NCBI GenBank assembly: GCA_030837785.1
Contig: JAUQYA010000055.1
Coordinates: forward strand, 1-64,000
DNA from: Albidovulum sp.
GTDB lineage: Bacteria > Pseudomonadota > Alphaproteobacteria > Rhodobacterales > Rhodobacteraceae
DNA: 64,000 nt
Direction: 5' to 3'
Shown here: in pieces, positions 36,360 to 44,904 of the stretch
How the letters are laid out: every line of letters starts with the position of its first letter
How positions within the stretch are numbered: the first letter of the stretch is position 1
Translations under genes and position numbers: made by a program
Notes under the pieces: generated by a model
Database searches by the model: none
Seen by the model: only the letters and a program-made list of their open reading frames with translations
What the model was told of the DNA's origin: nothing

Positions 36360-37259
36360 TCAGGGCCCCAATTCTGTTGCCGAAAGGTTCTCCGCCACAA
36401 AGTCGAGGAACGCGCGCGTTCGGCGTGCCAGTCGCCGTTGCCCGATATAGACAGCGTGGATGTCGAGTTGCGGGCCGCAGACCTGTGGCAGGACGTGTTC
36501 CAGCCGTCCGGTCTCCAGATCGGGTTGCACCATGTAATCGGGGCAAAGGGCGATGCCTTCACCTTCGACCGCCAGATCGCGGGCGAGGCGCGCGCTGTTG
36601 ACAAGGTAGGGGCCGAGGACGGTGATCCGGTGCATCTGGCCGCCTTCCGTCAGCGGCCAGGCGCCATCGCCGCGCATGTTGGTGTCGCGGATGCAGAGGT
36701 GGCGGGCTAGATCGTCAAGGGTTTCCGGTCGGCCTGCACGTGCAAGGTGATCCGGTGATGCCACCAGAAGCAGGCGGGTCAGACCCAGCTTGCGCGCGAT
36801 CAGCGCCGAGGCGTCCAGCCGCCCGATGCGGATGGCTGCGTCGATCCCTTCGGCGGCCAGATCGACGAAACGGTCCGACAGCCGCAGGTCGATCACCAGA
36901 TCGGGATGCGGGGCGCGGAAGCGGCGCATCAGGGGCAAGACCAGAAGTTCGCCAAAGGTCACCGGTGCCGAGACGCGCAGGGTGCCCGACAGGCCGCGTC
37001 GCGCCTCACGCAACGCACCCGTCATCTCCTCCAACTCGTTCAGCCAGTCGGGCGCGCGCGCGATCAACTGCTCCCCCGCCACCGTCAACCCAAGGCGGCG
37101 GGTCGTGCGATGCAAGAGTTGCCCGCCAAGCCGTGCTTCAAGTTCGGCCATGTATTTCGAGGCGAGCTTGGGCGACATCCCCAGCCGGGCCGCAGCGCCC
37201 GAGAAGGACCCGGTTTCGACCGAGGCCACAAAAACGCGCATCCCATCGACCAGATCCAT
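36360..37259 (-). CDS. LysR-family transcriptional regulator
   Basis: The 299-aa protein has the LysR helix-turn-helix (MRVFVASVETGSFSGAAARL, GMSPKLASKYMAELEARLG, LLHRTTRRLGLT) and an inducer domain, in the CrgA/AaeR-like branch. It diverges from the operon starting at 37398 across a 138-bp gap, the normal LysR arrangement. It should control that quinone/aromatic-stress operon in response to an aromatic or quinone inducer. Confidence 0.92.
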   Translation of the reverse strand: MDLVDGMRVFVASVETGSFSGAAARLGMSPKLASKYMAELEARLGGQLLHRTTRRLGLTVAGEQLIARAPDWLNELEEMTGALREARRGLSGTLRVSAPVTFGELLVLPLMRRFRAPHPDLVIDLRLSDRFVDLAAEGIDAAIRIGRLDASALIARKLGLTRLLLVASPDHLARAGRPETLDDLARHLCIRDTNMRGDGAWPLTEGGQMHRITVLGPYLVNSARLARDLAVEGEGIALCPDYMVQPDLETGRLEHVLPQVCGPQLDIHAVYIGQRRLARRTRAFLDFVAENLSATELGP

Positions 37260-37397
37260 CGTCGCCCCCTATTCAGAACAAATTGGCGAAAGTCATACAA
37301 CGCCTTCGCCATATTCGCCAGTCGTCGCAGCGCGCATATTCCCGTCATGACCAAGGCGGCCAGGGTGGCCGAGGCGGCCGAAAGATGGAGAGACAAA

Positions 37398-38027
37398 ATG
37401 AAGATCGCAATCATCGGAACCGGCGGCATCGGCGCGGGCCTGGCCTCGGTTCTGGCAAAGACCAAACACGAGATCACCGTCGCCGACCGCAAGGGCGGCA
37501 CGGAAGCGGCGGCCAAACTGGCCGCGCGCGGCCTGTCGGTTCAGGCCGCCGAAGTTCGCCCGGCCGTGCAGGCGGCGGATGTGGTGATCCTCGCGGTGCC
37601 CTATGGCGCAGCGGCGGGTCTGGCCGAAGTCGCCGATTTCGCGGGCAAGATCGTGGTGGATGTGACCAACCCGGTGAAGGACGACTTCTCGGGCCTGAAG
37701 ATCGGCCACGAGACCTCGGCTGCCGAGGAGATTGCCAGGGCGCTGTCCGGCGCCAGGGTGGTGAAGGCCTTCAACACGGTCTTCGCCCAGGTCTATGACC
37801 AGGGGCTTACCTTCGGCGACACCCCGGTGCAGACCTTCGTCGCGGCGGATGACGCCGACGCCAAGGCCTCGGTGATCGCGCTGGCCCGTGATGCCGGCTT
37901 CGACGCCCGCGATGCCGGACCCCTGTCGAACGCCCGCTACATCGAGCCCTTCGCCTATCTGAACATCCAGTTCGGCTACATGCTGGGGCAAGGCACCCAG
38001 ATCGCGCCCGTCTGGCTTTCCCGCTGA
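37398..38027 (+). CDS. NAD(P)-binding oxidoreductase (F420-dependent NADP reductase-like)
   Basis: The 209-aa protein has a Rossmann motif MKIAIIGTGGIGAGLASVLA, VVDVTNPVKDD in the middle and VVKAFNTVFAQVYDQG, matching the NADP oxidoreductase coenzyme-F420-dependent family. In proteobacteria without F420 such proteins use another partner. It is the first gene of an operon with DoxX, a glutathionyl-hydroquinone reductase, an esterase and a ring-cleaving dioxygenase. Confidence 0.85.
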   Translation: MKIAIIGTGGIGAGLASVLAKTKHEITVADRKGGTEAAAKLAARGLSVQAAEVRPAVQAADVVILAVPYGAAAGLAEVADFAGKIVVDVTNPVKDDFSGLKIGHETSAAEEIARALSGARVVKAFNTVFAQVYDQGLTFGDTPVQTFVAADDADAKASVIALARDAGFDARDAGPLSNARYIEPFAYLNIQFGYMLGQGTQIAPVWLSR

Positions 38028-38051
38028 TTCCATATCCAAAGGACCAATATC

Positions 38052-38477
38052 ATGATCGACAACAAAACTGCCCCCTACGGCATCCTCACCCTGCGCGTGA
38101 CGACCGGCGCGCTGTTCCTGTTCCACGGCCTCGTGAAGCTCTTTGTCTTCACTCCGGCCGGGACAGCCGGATTCTTCGAATCCATCGGCCTTCCCGGCGC
38201 GCTCGGCTATCTGACCATGCTGGTCGAGATCGCCGGCGGCCTCGCCCTGATCCTGGGAATCAAGGCCAGGATCGTCTCGCTGGCGCTGGTACCGGTTCTG
38301 CTGGGCGCCGCATGGTTCGGCCACGGCACTTCGGGTTTCAACTGGTCGAACCCGAACGGTGGCTGGGAATATCCGGTGATGTGGGCCGTGGTGCAGGGCG
38401 CGCTTGCGGCTCTGGGTGACGGCGCCTATGCGCTGCTGCCCAGCCGCAAGGTCGCAGGCCGCGTGCAAAACGCTTGA
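38052..38477 (+). CDS. DoxX-family membrane protein
   Basis: The 141-aa protein has four hydrophobic helices and TGALFLFHGLVKLF near the N-terminus, plus GLPGALGYLTMLVEIAGGLA, characteristic of DoxX. These small membrane proteins are often found beside quinone or thiol redox enzymes. Position 25 bp after the reductase gene places it in the LysR-controlled operon. Confidence 0.88.
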   Translation: MIDNKTAPYGILTLRVTTGALFLFHGLVKLFVFTPAGTAGFFESIGLPGALGYLTMLVEIAGGLALILGIKARIVSLALVPVLLGAAWFGHGTSGFNWSNPNGGWEYPVMWAVVQGALAALGDGAYALLPSRKVAGRVQNA

Positions 38478-38538
38478 CCAAAGATAGTGCCGCGCCGGAC
38501 ACCCCGGCGCGGCCAACCCCATCCGAAGGAGACGCGCG

Positions 38539-39504
38539 ATGCTGGTGAATGGCAAATGGACGACGGACTGGCACCCGGTGCAGGCCAAGGACGGTGAGGG
38601 ACGGTTCATCCGCCAGCAATCCTCGTTCCGCAACTGGATCACCGCCGATGGTGCGCCGGGGCCGACCGGAACGGGTGGCTTCAAGGCCGAGGCCGGACGC
38701 TACCGGCTCTATGTCGCGCTGATTTGCCCCTGGGCCTCGCGCACGCTGATTGCGCGAAAGCTGAAGGGGTTGGAGGATCTGATCGCCGTCACCGCGGTCA
38801 ACCCGGTCCTGACGGCCGAGGGCTGGGGCTTCGGCGGCTATCCCGGCGCCGATGCCGACCCGCTGCATGAGGCGGCATACCTGCACCAGCTCTATAGCCG
38901 CGCCGACGATGACTATACCGGCCGCGCCACGGTGCCGGTGCTGTGGGACGAGGCGACCGACACCATGGTCAGCAACGAAAGCGCCGAAATCGTGCGAATG
39001 TTCAACACCGCCTTTGCCGAGCTTGTGCCGGGCAGGCCCGACCTCTACCCCTCCGACCTTGCCGCCGAGATCGACAGCCTGAACACCGAGGTCTATGACC
39101 GGTTGAACAACGGCGTCTACAAGGCGGGCTTCGCGTCCAGCCAGGCCGCCTATGACGAGGCGGTGGCGGGCGTGTTCGCCATGCTCGACAGGCTGGAGGA
39201 CCGGCTGACCGGCGCCTACCTCTTCGGCGACCGCTTCACCGAGGCCGACATCCGCCTCTTCGTGACGCTGATCCGGTTTGACGCGGCCTATCACGGCCTC
39301 TTCAAGACCAACCTGCGCCGCATCGCCGACTATCCGCGCCTCTCGGCCTATATGGAGCGCGTCCTGCGCCTGCCGGGGGTGCGCGACACCGTAAATCTCG
39401 ACCATATCAAGGCCGGCTACTACTCGATCAAGGCGCTGAACCCCACCGGTATCGTGCCGCTCGGCCCCGTCCATGTGACCGCCCTTCTGGAGTCCGTCAA
39501 ATGA
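38539..39504 (+). CDS. glutathionyl-hydroquinone reductase (Xi-class GST)
   Basis: The 321-aa length and the active-site motif ALICPWASRTLIARKLKGLE with catalytic C63 identify a Xi-class glutathione transferase. VSNESAEIVRMFN binds glutathione. The enzyme reduces glutathionyl-hydroquinones back to hydroquinones, so it suits a quinone detoxification operon. It overlaps the next gene by 4 bp. Confidence 0.93.
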   Translation: MLVNGKWTTDWHPVQAKDGEGRFIRQQSSFRNWITADGAPGPTGTGGFKAEAGRYRLYVALICPWASRTLIARKLKGLEDLIAVTAVNPVLTAEGWGFGGYPGADADPLHEAAYLHQLYSRADDDYTGRATVPVLWDEATDTMVSNESAEIVRMFNTAFAELVPGRPDLYPSDLAAEIDSLNTEVYDRLNNGVYKAGFASSQAAYDEAVAGVFAMLDRLEDRLTGAYLFGDRFTEADIRLFVTLIRFDAAYHGLFKTNLRRIADYPRLSAYMERVLRLPGVRDTVNLDHIKAGYYSIKALNPTGIVPLGPVHVTALLESVK

Positions 39505-40094
39505 TCTCGTCCTTCCAGCGCATCATCTTCCTGCATGGCGTGGGAAGCACCGGTGCAGCCATGCGGCCGCTGGCCGAAGCGCTTGCAGTCTCGCAGCACG
39601 CCGCCTTTCCCGATGGACTACATCCATTCGACATGGGGACGGGCCGCCAGTGGTTCTCGGTCAAGGGGGTGACGGAAGCCAACCGCCCCGGACGCATCGC
39701 CGAGGCGATGCCGGCCTTCGCCCATCTGATCGAAAGCCTTGGCGATCCCCGCCAGAGCGTGCTGATCGGCTTTTCCCAGGGCGCGATCATGGCCTTGCAC
39801 GCGGTCGCCGCGGGTCTTCCGGCGGCGGGCGTCATTGCGCTTTCCGGTCGGCTGGCGGGCCCGGTGCCCGCGCGCGGCGACTGGCCCCCCATCACCCTGC
39901 TGCATGGCACTGACGATCCGGTGATGCCGCTTGCGGTTGCGCGCGCGACCGACGGCTGGCTGAACGACGCCGGAGCCGCGCCACGGCTGACAGAGTTTGA
40001 CGGCCTTGGCCATGCAATTGACGCGCGCGTTCTTGAGACAGTTCGTGATAGCCTTTCCCAGACGGGTGGGGGAACAACACGCCTCTCCCCCTGA
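39501..40094 (+). CDS. serine hydrolase of the carboxylesterase/phospholipase type
   Basis: The 197-aa alpha/beta hydrolase has IIFLHGVGSTGAAM, the nucleophile motif VLIGFSQGAIMALHA, the acid-loop LLHGTDDPVMPLAVA and a C-terminal GLGHAID with the histidine. This is the short carboxylesterase family often found beside the DODA-type dioxygenase and Xi-GST genes. It could hydrolyse an aryl ester or a ring-cleavage lactone; the substrate is unknown. Confidence 0.85.
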   Translation: MISSFQRIIFLHGVGSTGAAMRPLAEALAVSQHAAFPDGLHPFDMGTGRQWFSVKGVTEANRPGRIAEAMPAFAHLIESLGDPRQSVLIGFSQGAIMALHAVAAGLPAAGVIALSGRLAGPVPARGDWPPITLLHGTDDPVMPLAVARATDGWLNDAGAAPRLTEFDGLGHAIDARVLETVRDSLSQTGGGTTRLSP

Positions 40095-40160
40095 CGACAA
40101 GGGTTCCTTTCCGCGGGCCTCCCTCGCCGGGCACCCATCAATCAGGTTTTGGAGACTGTC

Positions 40161-41009
40161 ATGGAAACGATGCCCGCGCTGTTCCTGGGTCACGGCAGCC
40201 CGATGAATACCATCGAAGAAAACGGCTATACCCGCGCCTGGCGCAGGCTGGGGGCGGCCCTGCCGCGGCCGCGGGCGATTCTCGTCGTCTCGGCGCATTG
40301 GTTCATCGGGGCGACGGCTGTGACCGCGATGGCCCGGCCAAGAACCATCCATGACTTCTACGGGTTCCCGAAGGATCTGTTCGACTTCGACTACCCCGCC
40401 CCCGGCCTGCCGGAACTGGCTGGAGAGATCGCCGAAGTGGTCAAGCCGCATTGGGTCGGGGCCGATCATGACCAGTGGGGTCTCGATCATGGCACCTGGA
40501 GCGTGCTGGCTCACCTGTTTCCCAAGGCCGATGTCCCGGTCGTGCAACTGTCGATCAATGCGCTGAAACCGATGGAGTATCACCTTGATCTTGCCGCCAA
40601 GCTGAATGCCTTGCGCAAGCGCGGGGTGATGATCGTGTCCAGCGGCAATGTCGTCCACAACCTGCGCCGGGTCGAATGGAACAAGCCCGATGCCGGTGCC
40701 GCCTGGGCGCAGCGGTTCGACGACGCAGTTGCGCGCCAGATGTCCGAGGCGCCCGCCGACATTCTGAAAACTCTGGAGCACCCCGATTATGAGATGGCCG
40801 TGCCGACGCCCGACCACTTCATCCCCCTGCTCTATACCGCGGGACTGGCGGCGGAGAAGACGGACGCCAAGGCCCTGCTGCGGGGCTATGCGCTCGGGTC
40901 ATTGTCGATGACCTGCTATGGTGCCGGCATGGAGGGCGTGCATTGCGAAGAGGCCGAGGGTGCTGCCGCGCTGCCGGAAGGGGTGCCGCCTGACCAGACC
41001 AACATCTGA
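40161..41009 (+). CDS. ygiD: class III extradiol dioxygenase, 4,5-DOPA-dioxygenase type
   Basis: The 282-aa protein has the metal and active-site pattern of LigB-type class III enzymes: LFLGHGSPMN, VVSAHWF, DHGTWSVLAHLFPKADVPVV, and SSGNVVHNL. Such enzymes cleave catechols beside the hydroxyl groups. The start at 40161 has GGAG eight bases upstream. As the last gene of the operon it suggests that hydroquinones or catechols kept reduced by the GST are opened. Confidence 0.88.
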   Translation: METMPALFLGHGSPMNTIEENGYTRAWRRLGAALPRPRAILVVSAHWFIGATAVTAMARPRTIHDFYGFPKDLFDFDYPAPGLPELAGEIAEVVKPHWVGADHDQWGLDHGTWSVLAHLFPKADVPVVQLSINALKPMEYHLDLAAKLNALRKRGVMIVSSGNVVHNLRRVEWNKPDAGAAWAQRFDDAVARQMSEAPADILKTLEHPDYEMAVPTPDHFIPLLYTAGLAAEKTDAKALLRGYALGSLSMTCYGAGMEGVHCEEAEGAAALPEGVPPDQTNI

Positions 41010-41074
41010 GGCAGCGGCGGTGCCCTCTCACCGCCGCCGTCCAGTTGAATTGCAGCGTTCCCTGCGCCGCGATG

Positions 41075-41647
41075 TCACGTGGTGCGGGGATAGACCGTCA
41101 GCACGCGTCTGGTGAAGTCGCGAAACTCGGTCATGTAGTTGCGCAGAAAGGTTTCGGTTGATGCGACGCTCACCTTGCCGTCGTCAGAGATCAGATCCGG
41201 CGTGAACTGGATATAGGCTTCGACCGCATTCATCATCGGCGAGTTGCAGAAGCCGAGGATGCTCTTGAGGTGCTGCTGTCCGACGGCAGTGCCGATGGAC
41301 CCCGGCGATGTGCCGATGATGCCCGAGGGTTTGCGGGTGAACGAATTCTGCCCCCAAGGCCGGCTTGCCCAGTCAATGGCGTTCTTCAGACCACCCGGGA
41401 TCGAGCGGTTATACTCGGGGGTCACGAACAGCACCGCATCCACGGCCGCAATGGCTTCCTTGTACTTGCGCGCGACGGGCGGATAGTCCGCGTCGTAGTC
41501 GTAGCTGTAGAGCGGCAGGTCGCCGAACGCGATCTCCGACATGTGGAGATCCGACGGGGCAAGCTTCACCAGCGCCCTGGCCAGCTTGCGGTTGATCGAG
41601 CCTTTCGCGAGGCTGCCGACGAAATAACCAACTTTGTAGTCCGACAT
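41075..41647 (-). CDS. NADPH-dependent FMN reductase family protein
   Basis: The 190-aa flavodoxin-fold protein has GYFVGSLAKGSINRKLARAL for FMN phosphate and FVTPEYNRSIPGGLKNAIDW, the signature of NADPH-dependent FMN/quinone/chromate reductases. It fits the quinone-redox theme. It diverges from the alcohol dehydrogenase gene across 274 bp carrying a palindrome at 41693. Confidence 0.92.
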   Translation of the reverse strand: MSDYKVGYFVGSLAKGSINRKLARALVKLAPSDLHMSEIAFGDLPLYSYDYDADYPPVARKYKEAIAAVDAVLFVTPEYNRSIPGGLKNAIDWASRPWGQNSFTRKPSGIIGTSPGSIGTAVGQQHLKSILGFCNSPMMNAVEAYIQFTPDLISDDGKVSVASTETFLRNYMTEFRDFTRRVLTVYPRTT

Positions 41648-41692
41648 GCGATCCTCCCTTGGCCACCGAATGCAGCGCGCGCGCCGAAGCTG

Positions 41693-41705
41693 GTGGTGTC
41701 ACCAC
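41693..41705. promoter_or_regulatory. palindrome GTGGTGTCACCAC in a divergent promoter
   Basis: Perfect inverted repeat with 6-bp arms and a one-base centre, 46 bp upstream of the FMN reductase start and in the intergenic region shared with the alcohol dehydrogenase. Position and symmetry fit an operator; the regulator is unknown. Confidence 0.35.
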
Positions 41706-41921
41706 GGCTGGCTTGCGGAGTATCCTAACACGGATCGCCCGAGACTCGGCAGCAGTCAAATGCTGCAACCAAGGGTGGGTATCGGCGTGGAGAAAGCGTT
41801 GCGAGAGCGGTTGAATCCTCGAAGCGCCAACAAGAACACATGATCGTGATCGCAGCGCATTCTCCCGAAGCGTAACCTGTTTCCTGTGCCGTGATGTGCA
41901 TTTCCAGCCCGCAGTCGCAAA

Positions 41922-43067
41922 ATGAAAGGACGAGCCGTGCAGCCATTCGCCAAGAAGGACTTTCGCGCCGCCATCGTCCGTCAGAAGGGCGGGCCCTTCG
42001 TGATCGAGACTGCGAGCATCACGCCGCCGCGCCATGACGAGGTGCTGGTGCGCGTGGTCGCAACCGGCATGTGCCACACCGACATGGTGGCGCGGGACCA
42101 GGTCTATCCCGTGCCGCAGCCGATCGTTCTCGGTCACGAGGGTGCGGGGGTGGTCGAGGCGGTCGGTGAGAATGTGACAAAGGTGCAGAAGGGCGATCAT
42201 GTCGTTCTGACCTTCCATTCCTGCGGCGCGTGCCGGCCATGCCAGGAAGGCCATCCGGCCTACTGCGAGAACTTCAACGCCTACAATTTCGCGGGTGCCC
42301 GCCCGGGAGACGGCTCGCATGCGCTCTGCGGCCACGACCAGACGCAGTTGAACGACCGCTTCTTCGGCCAGTCCTCGTTCGGTGCCTATGCCATCGCCAA
42401 TGAGCGCAACGTGGTGAAGGTGCGCAAGGACGCGCCGCTGGAGCTGCTCGGCCCGCTCGGCTGCGGGATCCAGACCGGGGCGGGCACGGTACTCAATGCG
42501 CTGAAGGTCGGACCGGGTTCAAGTTTCGCCGCCTTCGGGGCGGGGGCGGTCGGGCTTTCGGGCGTGATGGCCGCAGCGGCGGCCGGTGCAACGACGATCT
42601 TCGCGGTCGATGTCGTCCCGTCGCGGCTGGAACTGGCGCTTGAGCTTGGCGCGACCCATGTTGTCAACAGCGCCAAGGACGACCCGGTTGATGCGATCCG
42701 GGCCGTGACCGGCAAGGGCGTGGATTTCGCGTTGGATTCGACCGGCATCCCCGCGGTGATCCGCAATGCGGTGCTGGCCCTGCGCCCCAACGGGTCCGCG
42801 GCAATCGTCGGCGCCTCGAAACCGGGCGCGGTTCTCGATCTCGACGCCAACGACCTGATGCAGAACGTCAAGAGCATCCGTGGCGTGGTCGAGGGCGACA
42901 GCGTGCCGGATGTGTTCATCCCCAGGCTGATCGACCTCCATCTGGCCGGCCGCTTCCCCTTCGACCGACTGGTCAAGTTCTATGACCTTGACCAGATCAA
43001 CGAGGCCGCCGCCGACAGCGAAAAGGGAGGTACCCTGAAGCCGATCATCCGTATCGGTACGACCTGA
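41922..43067 (+). CDS. zinc-dependent alcohol dehydrogenase (aryl-alcohol type)
   Basis: The 381-aa MDR enzyme has the catalytic-zinc region VVATGMCHTDMVARDQ and GHEGAGVVEAVG, the structural-zinc cysteines in CGACRPCQEGHPAYC, and the coenzyme motif AFGAGAVGLSGVMAA. The pattern GSHALCGHDQTQLNDRFFGQ is typical of aryl- or benzyl-alcohol dehydrogenases. It is followed after 75 bp by the MBL-fold hydrolase gene. Confidence 0.9.
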   Translation: MKGRAVQPFAKKDFRAAIVRQKGGPFVIETASITPPRHDEVLVRVVATGMCHTDMVARDQVYPVPQPIVLGHEGAGVVEAVGENVTKVQKGDHVVLTFHSCGACRPCQEGHPAYCENFNAYNFAGARPGDGSHALCGHDQTQLNDRFFGQSSFGAYAIANERNVVKVRKDAPLELLGPLGCGIQTGAGTVLNALKVGPGSSFAAFGAGAVGLSGVMAAAAAGATTIFAVDVVPSRLELALELGATHVVNSAKDDPVDAIRAVTGKGVDFALDSTGIPAVIRNAVLALRPNGSAAIVGASKPGAVLDLDANDLMQNVKSIRGVVEGDSVPDVFIPRLIDLHLAGRFPFDRLVKFYDLDQINEAAADSEKGGTLKPIIRIGTT

Positions 43068-43142
43068 CAGGTTCCGAACCGGGGCACCGGGCCGGGATCG
43101 CGGATTCCGGTTCTGGTTTCCCTCTGATCATAGGACATCATC

Positions 43143-43976
43143 ATGAGCACCTTGGGCGAAGTCACCAAGAAGACATATCGCGGCGTCACGATCCATACCT
43201 ACAACTCGCCCGAGGAAGGGCTGTATGTCGCCTCGCAGATCGTGGAAACCACGGCGGGCCTCGTCGTCTTCGACGCCGTGTTCCACACCGCACATGCCGA
43301 GGAACTTGCGAACTATATTGCCGGGCTCGGCAAGCCGGTGAACCGGATCGTGCTCTCGCACATCCATCCCGACCACTGGTCGGGTCTGGGCGTGCTGCAT
43401 GCGCGTTTTCCCGACGCGCCGATCCAGGCCTTCCCCGAGATCACCGCCTATGTCCGCAAGAACGGCCAGAAGATCCTGGACGCCCGCAACGCGGCCTTCG
43501 GCCCGGTGGTCGCCAAGACGCCCACCCCGCCCGACCATGATCTGGCGGTCGGCTCCGAAACCATCGGCGGTGTGCGTTTCGAATTCGAGCGCCAGCCCGA
43601 TGGCGAGTCCGACTGGCAGACGATCGTCCGCCTGCCCGATGCGGGTGTCGTGATGGCCTTCGATCTGGTCTTTCCGGCGAAGACCCACCTGTTCACCGTC
43701 GCGAACTATTACGACCACTGGGTCGAGATCCTCCAGGGGCTCAAGGGCAACGCGGCGAAGGGCTATGATACGGTGATGATCGGCCACGGCAAGCCGGTGG
43801 GCTTCGACGTCATCGACGGCAATATCTCCTACCTGCGAAAGGCCAAGGAACTGCACGCCGCCAACAGCACGGCCGAGAGCTACGCCGAGGCGCTGAAGGG
43901 CGCGTATCCGGGGTATTACGGCGGCGGCTGGGTCGATTTCTCCAGCCTGCTGCTCTACGGCATCATCAACCCGTGA
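43143..43976 (+). CDS. MBL-fold metallo-hydrolase
   Basis: The 277-aa protein has the metallo-beta-lactamase-fold motif LSHIHPDHWSGLGVLHA (HxHxDH) and a C-terminal MIGHGKPVGFDVIDG. No signal peptide is present, so it is cytoplasmic and not a secreted beta-lactamase. Candidate roles are lactonase, thioesterase or glyoxalase II-like. It forms an apparent operon with the alcohol dehydrogenase and ends at a hairpin. Confidence 0.85.
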   Translation: MSTLGEVTKKTYRGVTIHTYNSPEEGLYVASQIVETTAGLVVFDAVFHTAHAEELANYIAGLGKPVNRIVLSHIHPDHWSGLGVLHARFPDAPIQAFPEITAYVRKNGQKILDARNAAFGPVVAKTPTPPDHDLAVGSETIGGVRFEFERQPDGESDWQTIVRLPDAGVVMAFDLVFPAKTHLFTVANYYDHWVEILQGLKGNAAKGYDTVMIGHGKPVGFDVIDGNISYLRKAKELHAANSTAESYAEALKGAYPGYYGGGWVDFSSLLLYGIINP

Positions 43977-43987
43977 GCCGCATTTCA

Positions 43988-44012
43988 CCCGGCGGGCATC
44001 GTGCCCGTCGGG
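43988..44012 (+). terminator. hairpin after the MBL-fold gene
   Basis: CCCGGCGGGCA pairs with TGCCCGTCGGG (one G-U pair) around a TCG loop, starting 12 bp after the stop. The following bases are GGGAAAC, so there is no U-tract. It may be an imperfect intrinsic terminator or an mRNA-stabilising 3' hairpin. Confidence 0.5.
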
Positions 44013-44211
44013 GGAAACTGGCCCTTACTGTCTGAACCGAGCAAAGCGCGATGGGGTTAAGGCAGCGCCTACCAAAGCCACAGAGAGGGTAGCTGCCTCG
44101 CGTTCACGACGGCATGGCGATGCAGTTCAAAGTCCTGTCCTCGACCGTGGGATTCGCTTCCAGGGGACAGAAGCCGAAGGCCACATGATCTGACCTGGGC
44201 GCATCCGGCTG

Positions 44212-44904
44212 TTACTCTGCCACGAAGCCAGCGGCCTTGTGGCTCCCGTCACAATAGGGCTTGTTCTGCGACGCGCCGCAGCGGCAGAAGAAAGCTTGGC
44301 GCACCTTGTTGACCGTGCGGCCAGTGCCGCTGACCACTTCCAGATTGCCGGTGATCTTCAATGGGCCATTCGGCTGCGGTTGCAGGTCTACGACTCCGTC
44401 GCGCAGTTCGAGCGCCGGGGCGTCCTTGGCATCCGGTTCGCCCGTCGCCGCAAACCCGGCGGCGACATGCGAGCCGTCGCAGAAGGGCTTGGTCTTCGAC
44501 TGGCCACAGCGGCAGAGCGTGGCGCGAACCCTGCCCAGCGGTTGCCCGCGCAAGTGAAGATCCGCCTCGATCGCCAGCGGGCCGTTTTCCCGGACCCGGA
44601 CCGTGTTGACCACCGGCGGCTGTTCCGATGTCTGCGTGCCGTCGTTGCGGCTGACGCTGATGGCGCCTGACGGACAAGCGAGCCCGATCAGCAGGACGGT
44701 ATCGGCAGAGGCGGCGTCTGGATAGATCCACTCGCCCTTGACGTTCGGAACGAATACTTCCGGATGGCTCAGCACGCAGTTGCGGGAGTGAACGCAAAGC
44801 GCCGCGTCAAACCGGATGGTGACGTCCTTGCCCCTGACGATTTCGACCAAGTCCAGCCCCCTGTATTGCGAGATGTTGCATGCCCATTGGGCAATACTGC
44901 CCAC
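44212..44904 (-). CDS. Fer4_19 plus double CDGSH iron-sulfur protein
   Basis: The 230-aa protein has an N-terminal divergent ferredoxin-like domain (FDAALCVHSRNCVLSHPEVF) and two CDGSH modules, CRCGQSKTKPFCDGSHVAAG and CRCGASQNKPYCDGSHKAAG, each able to hold a [2Fe-2S] cluster with 3Cys-1His ligation. Bacterial members are thought to take part in redox or iron-sulfur metabolism. A TTG at 44850 with AGGGGG six bases upstream gives a length closer to the family norm, so the first 18 residues given here may not be translated. Confidence 0.88.
   Translation of the reverse strand: MGSIAQWACNISQYRGLDLVEIVRGKDVTIRFDAALCVHSRNCVLSHPEVFVPNVKGEWIYPDAASADTVLLIGLACPSGAISVSRNDGTQTSEQPPVVNTVRVRENGPLAIEADLHLRGQPLGRVRATLCRCGQSKTKPFCDGSHVAAGFAATGEPDAKDAPALELRDGVVDLQPQPNGPLKITGNLEVVSGTGRTVNKVRQAFFCRCGASQNKPYCDGSHKAAGFVAE

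Noticed and set aside
43143..43976. Metallo-beta-lactamase (antibiotic resistance)
   Set aside because: The HxHxDH motif is shared by the whole MBL fold; there is no signal peptide and the gene is paired with an alcohol dehydrogenase.
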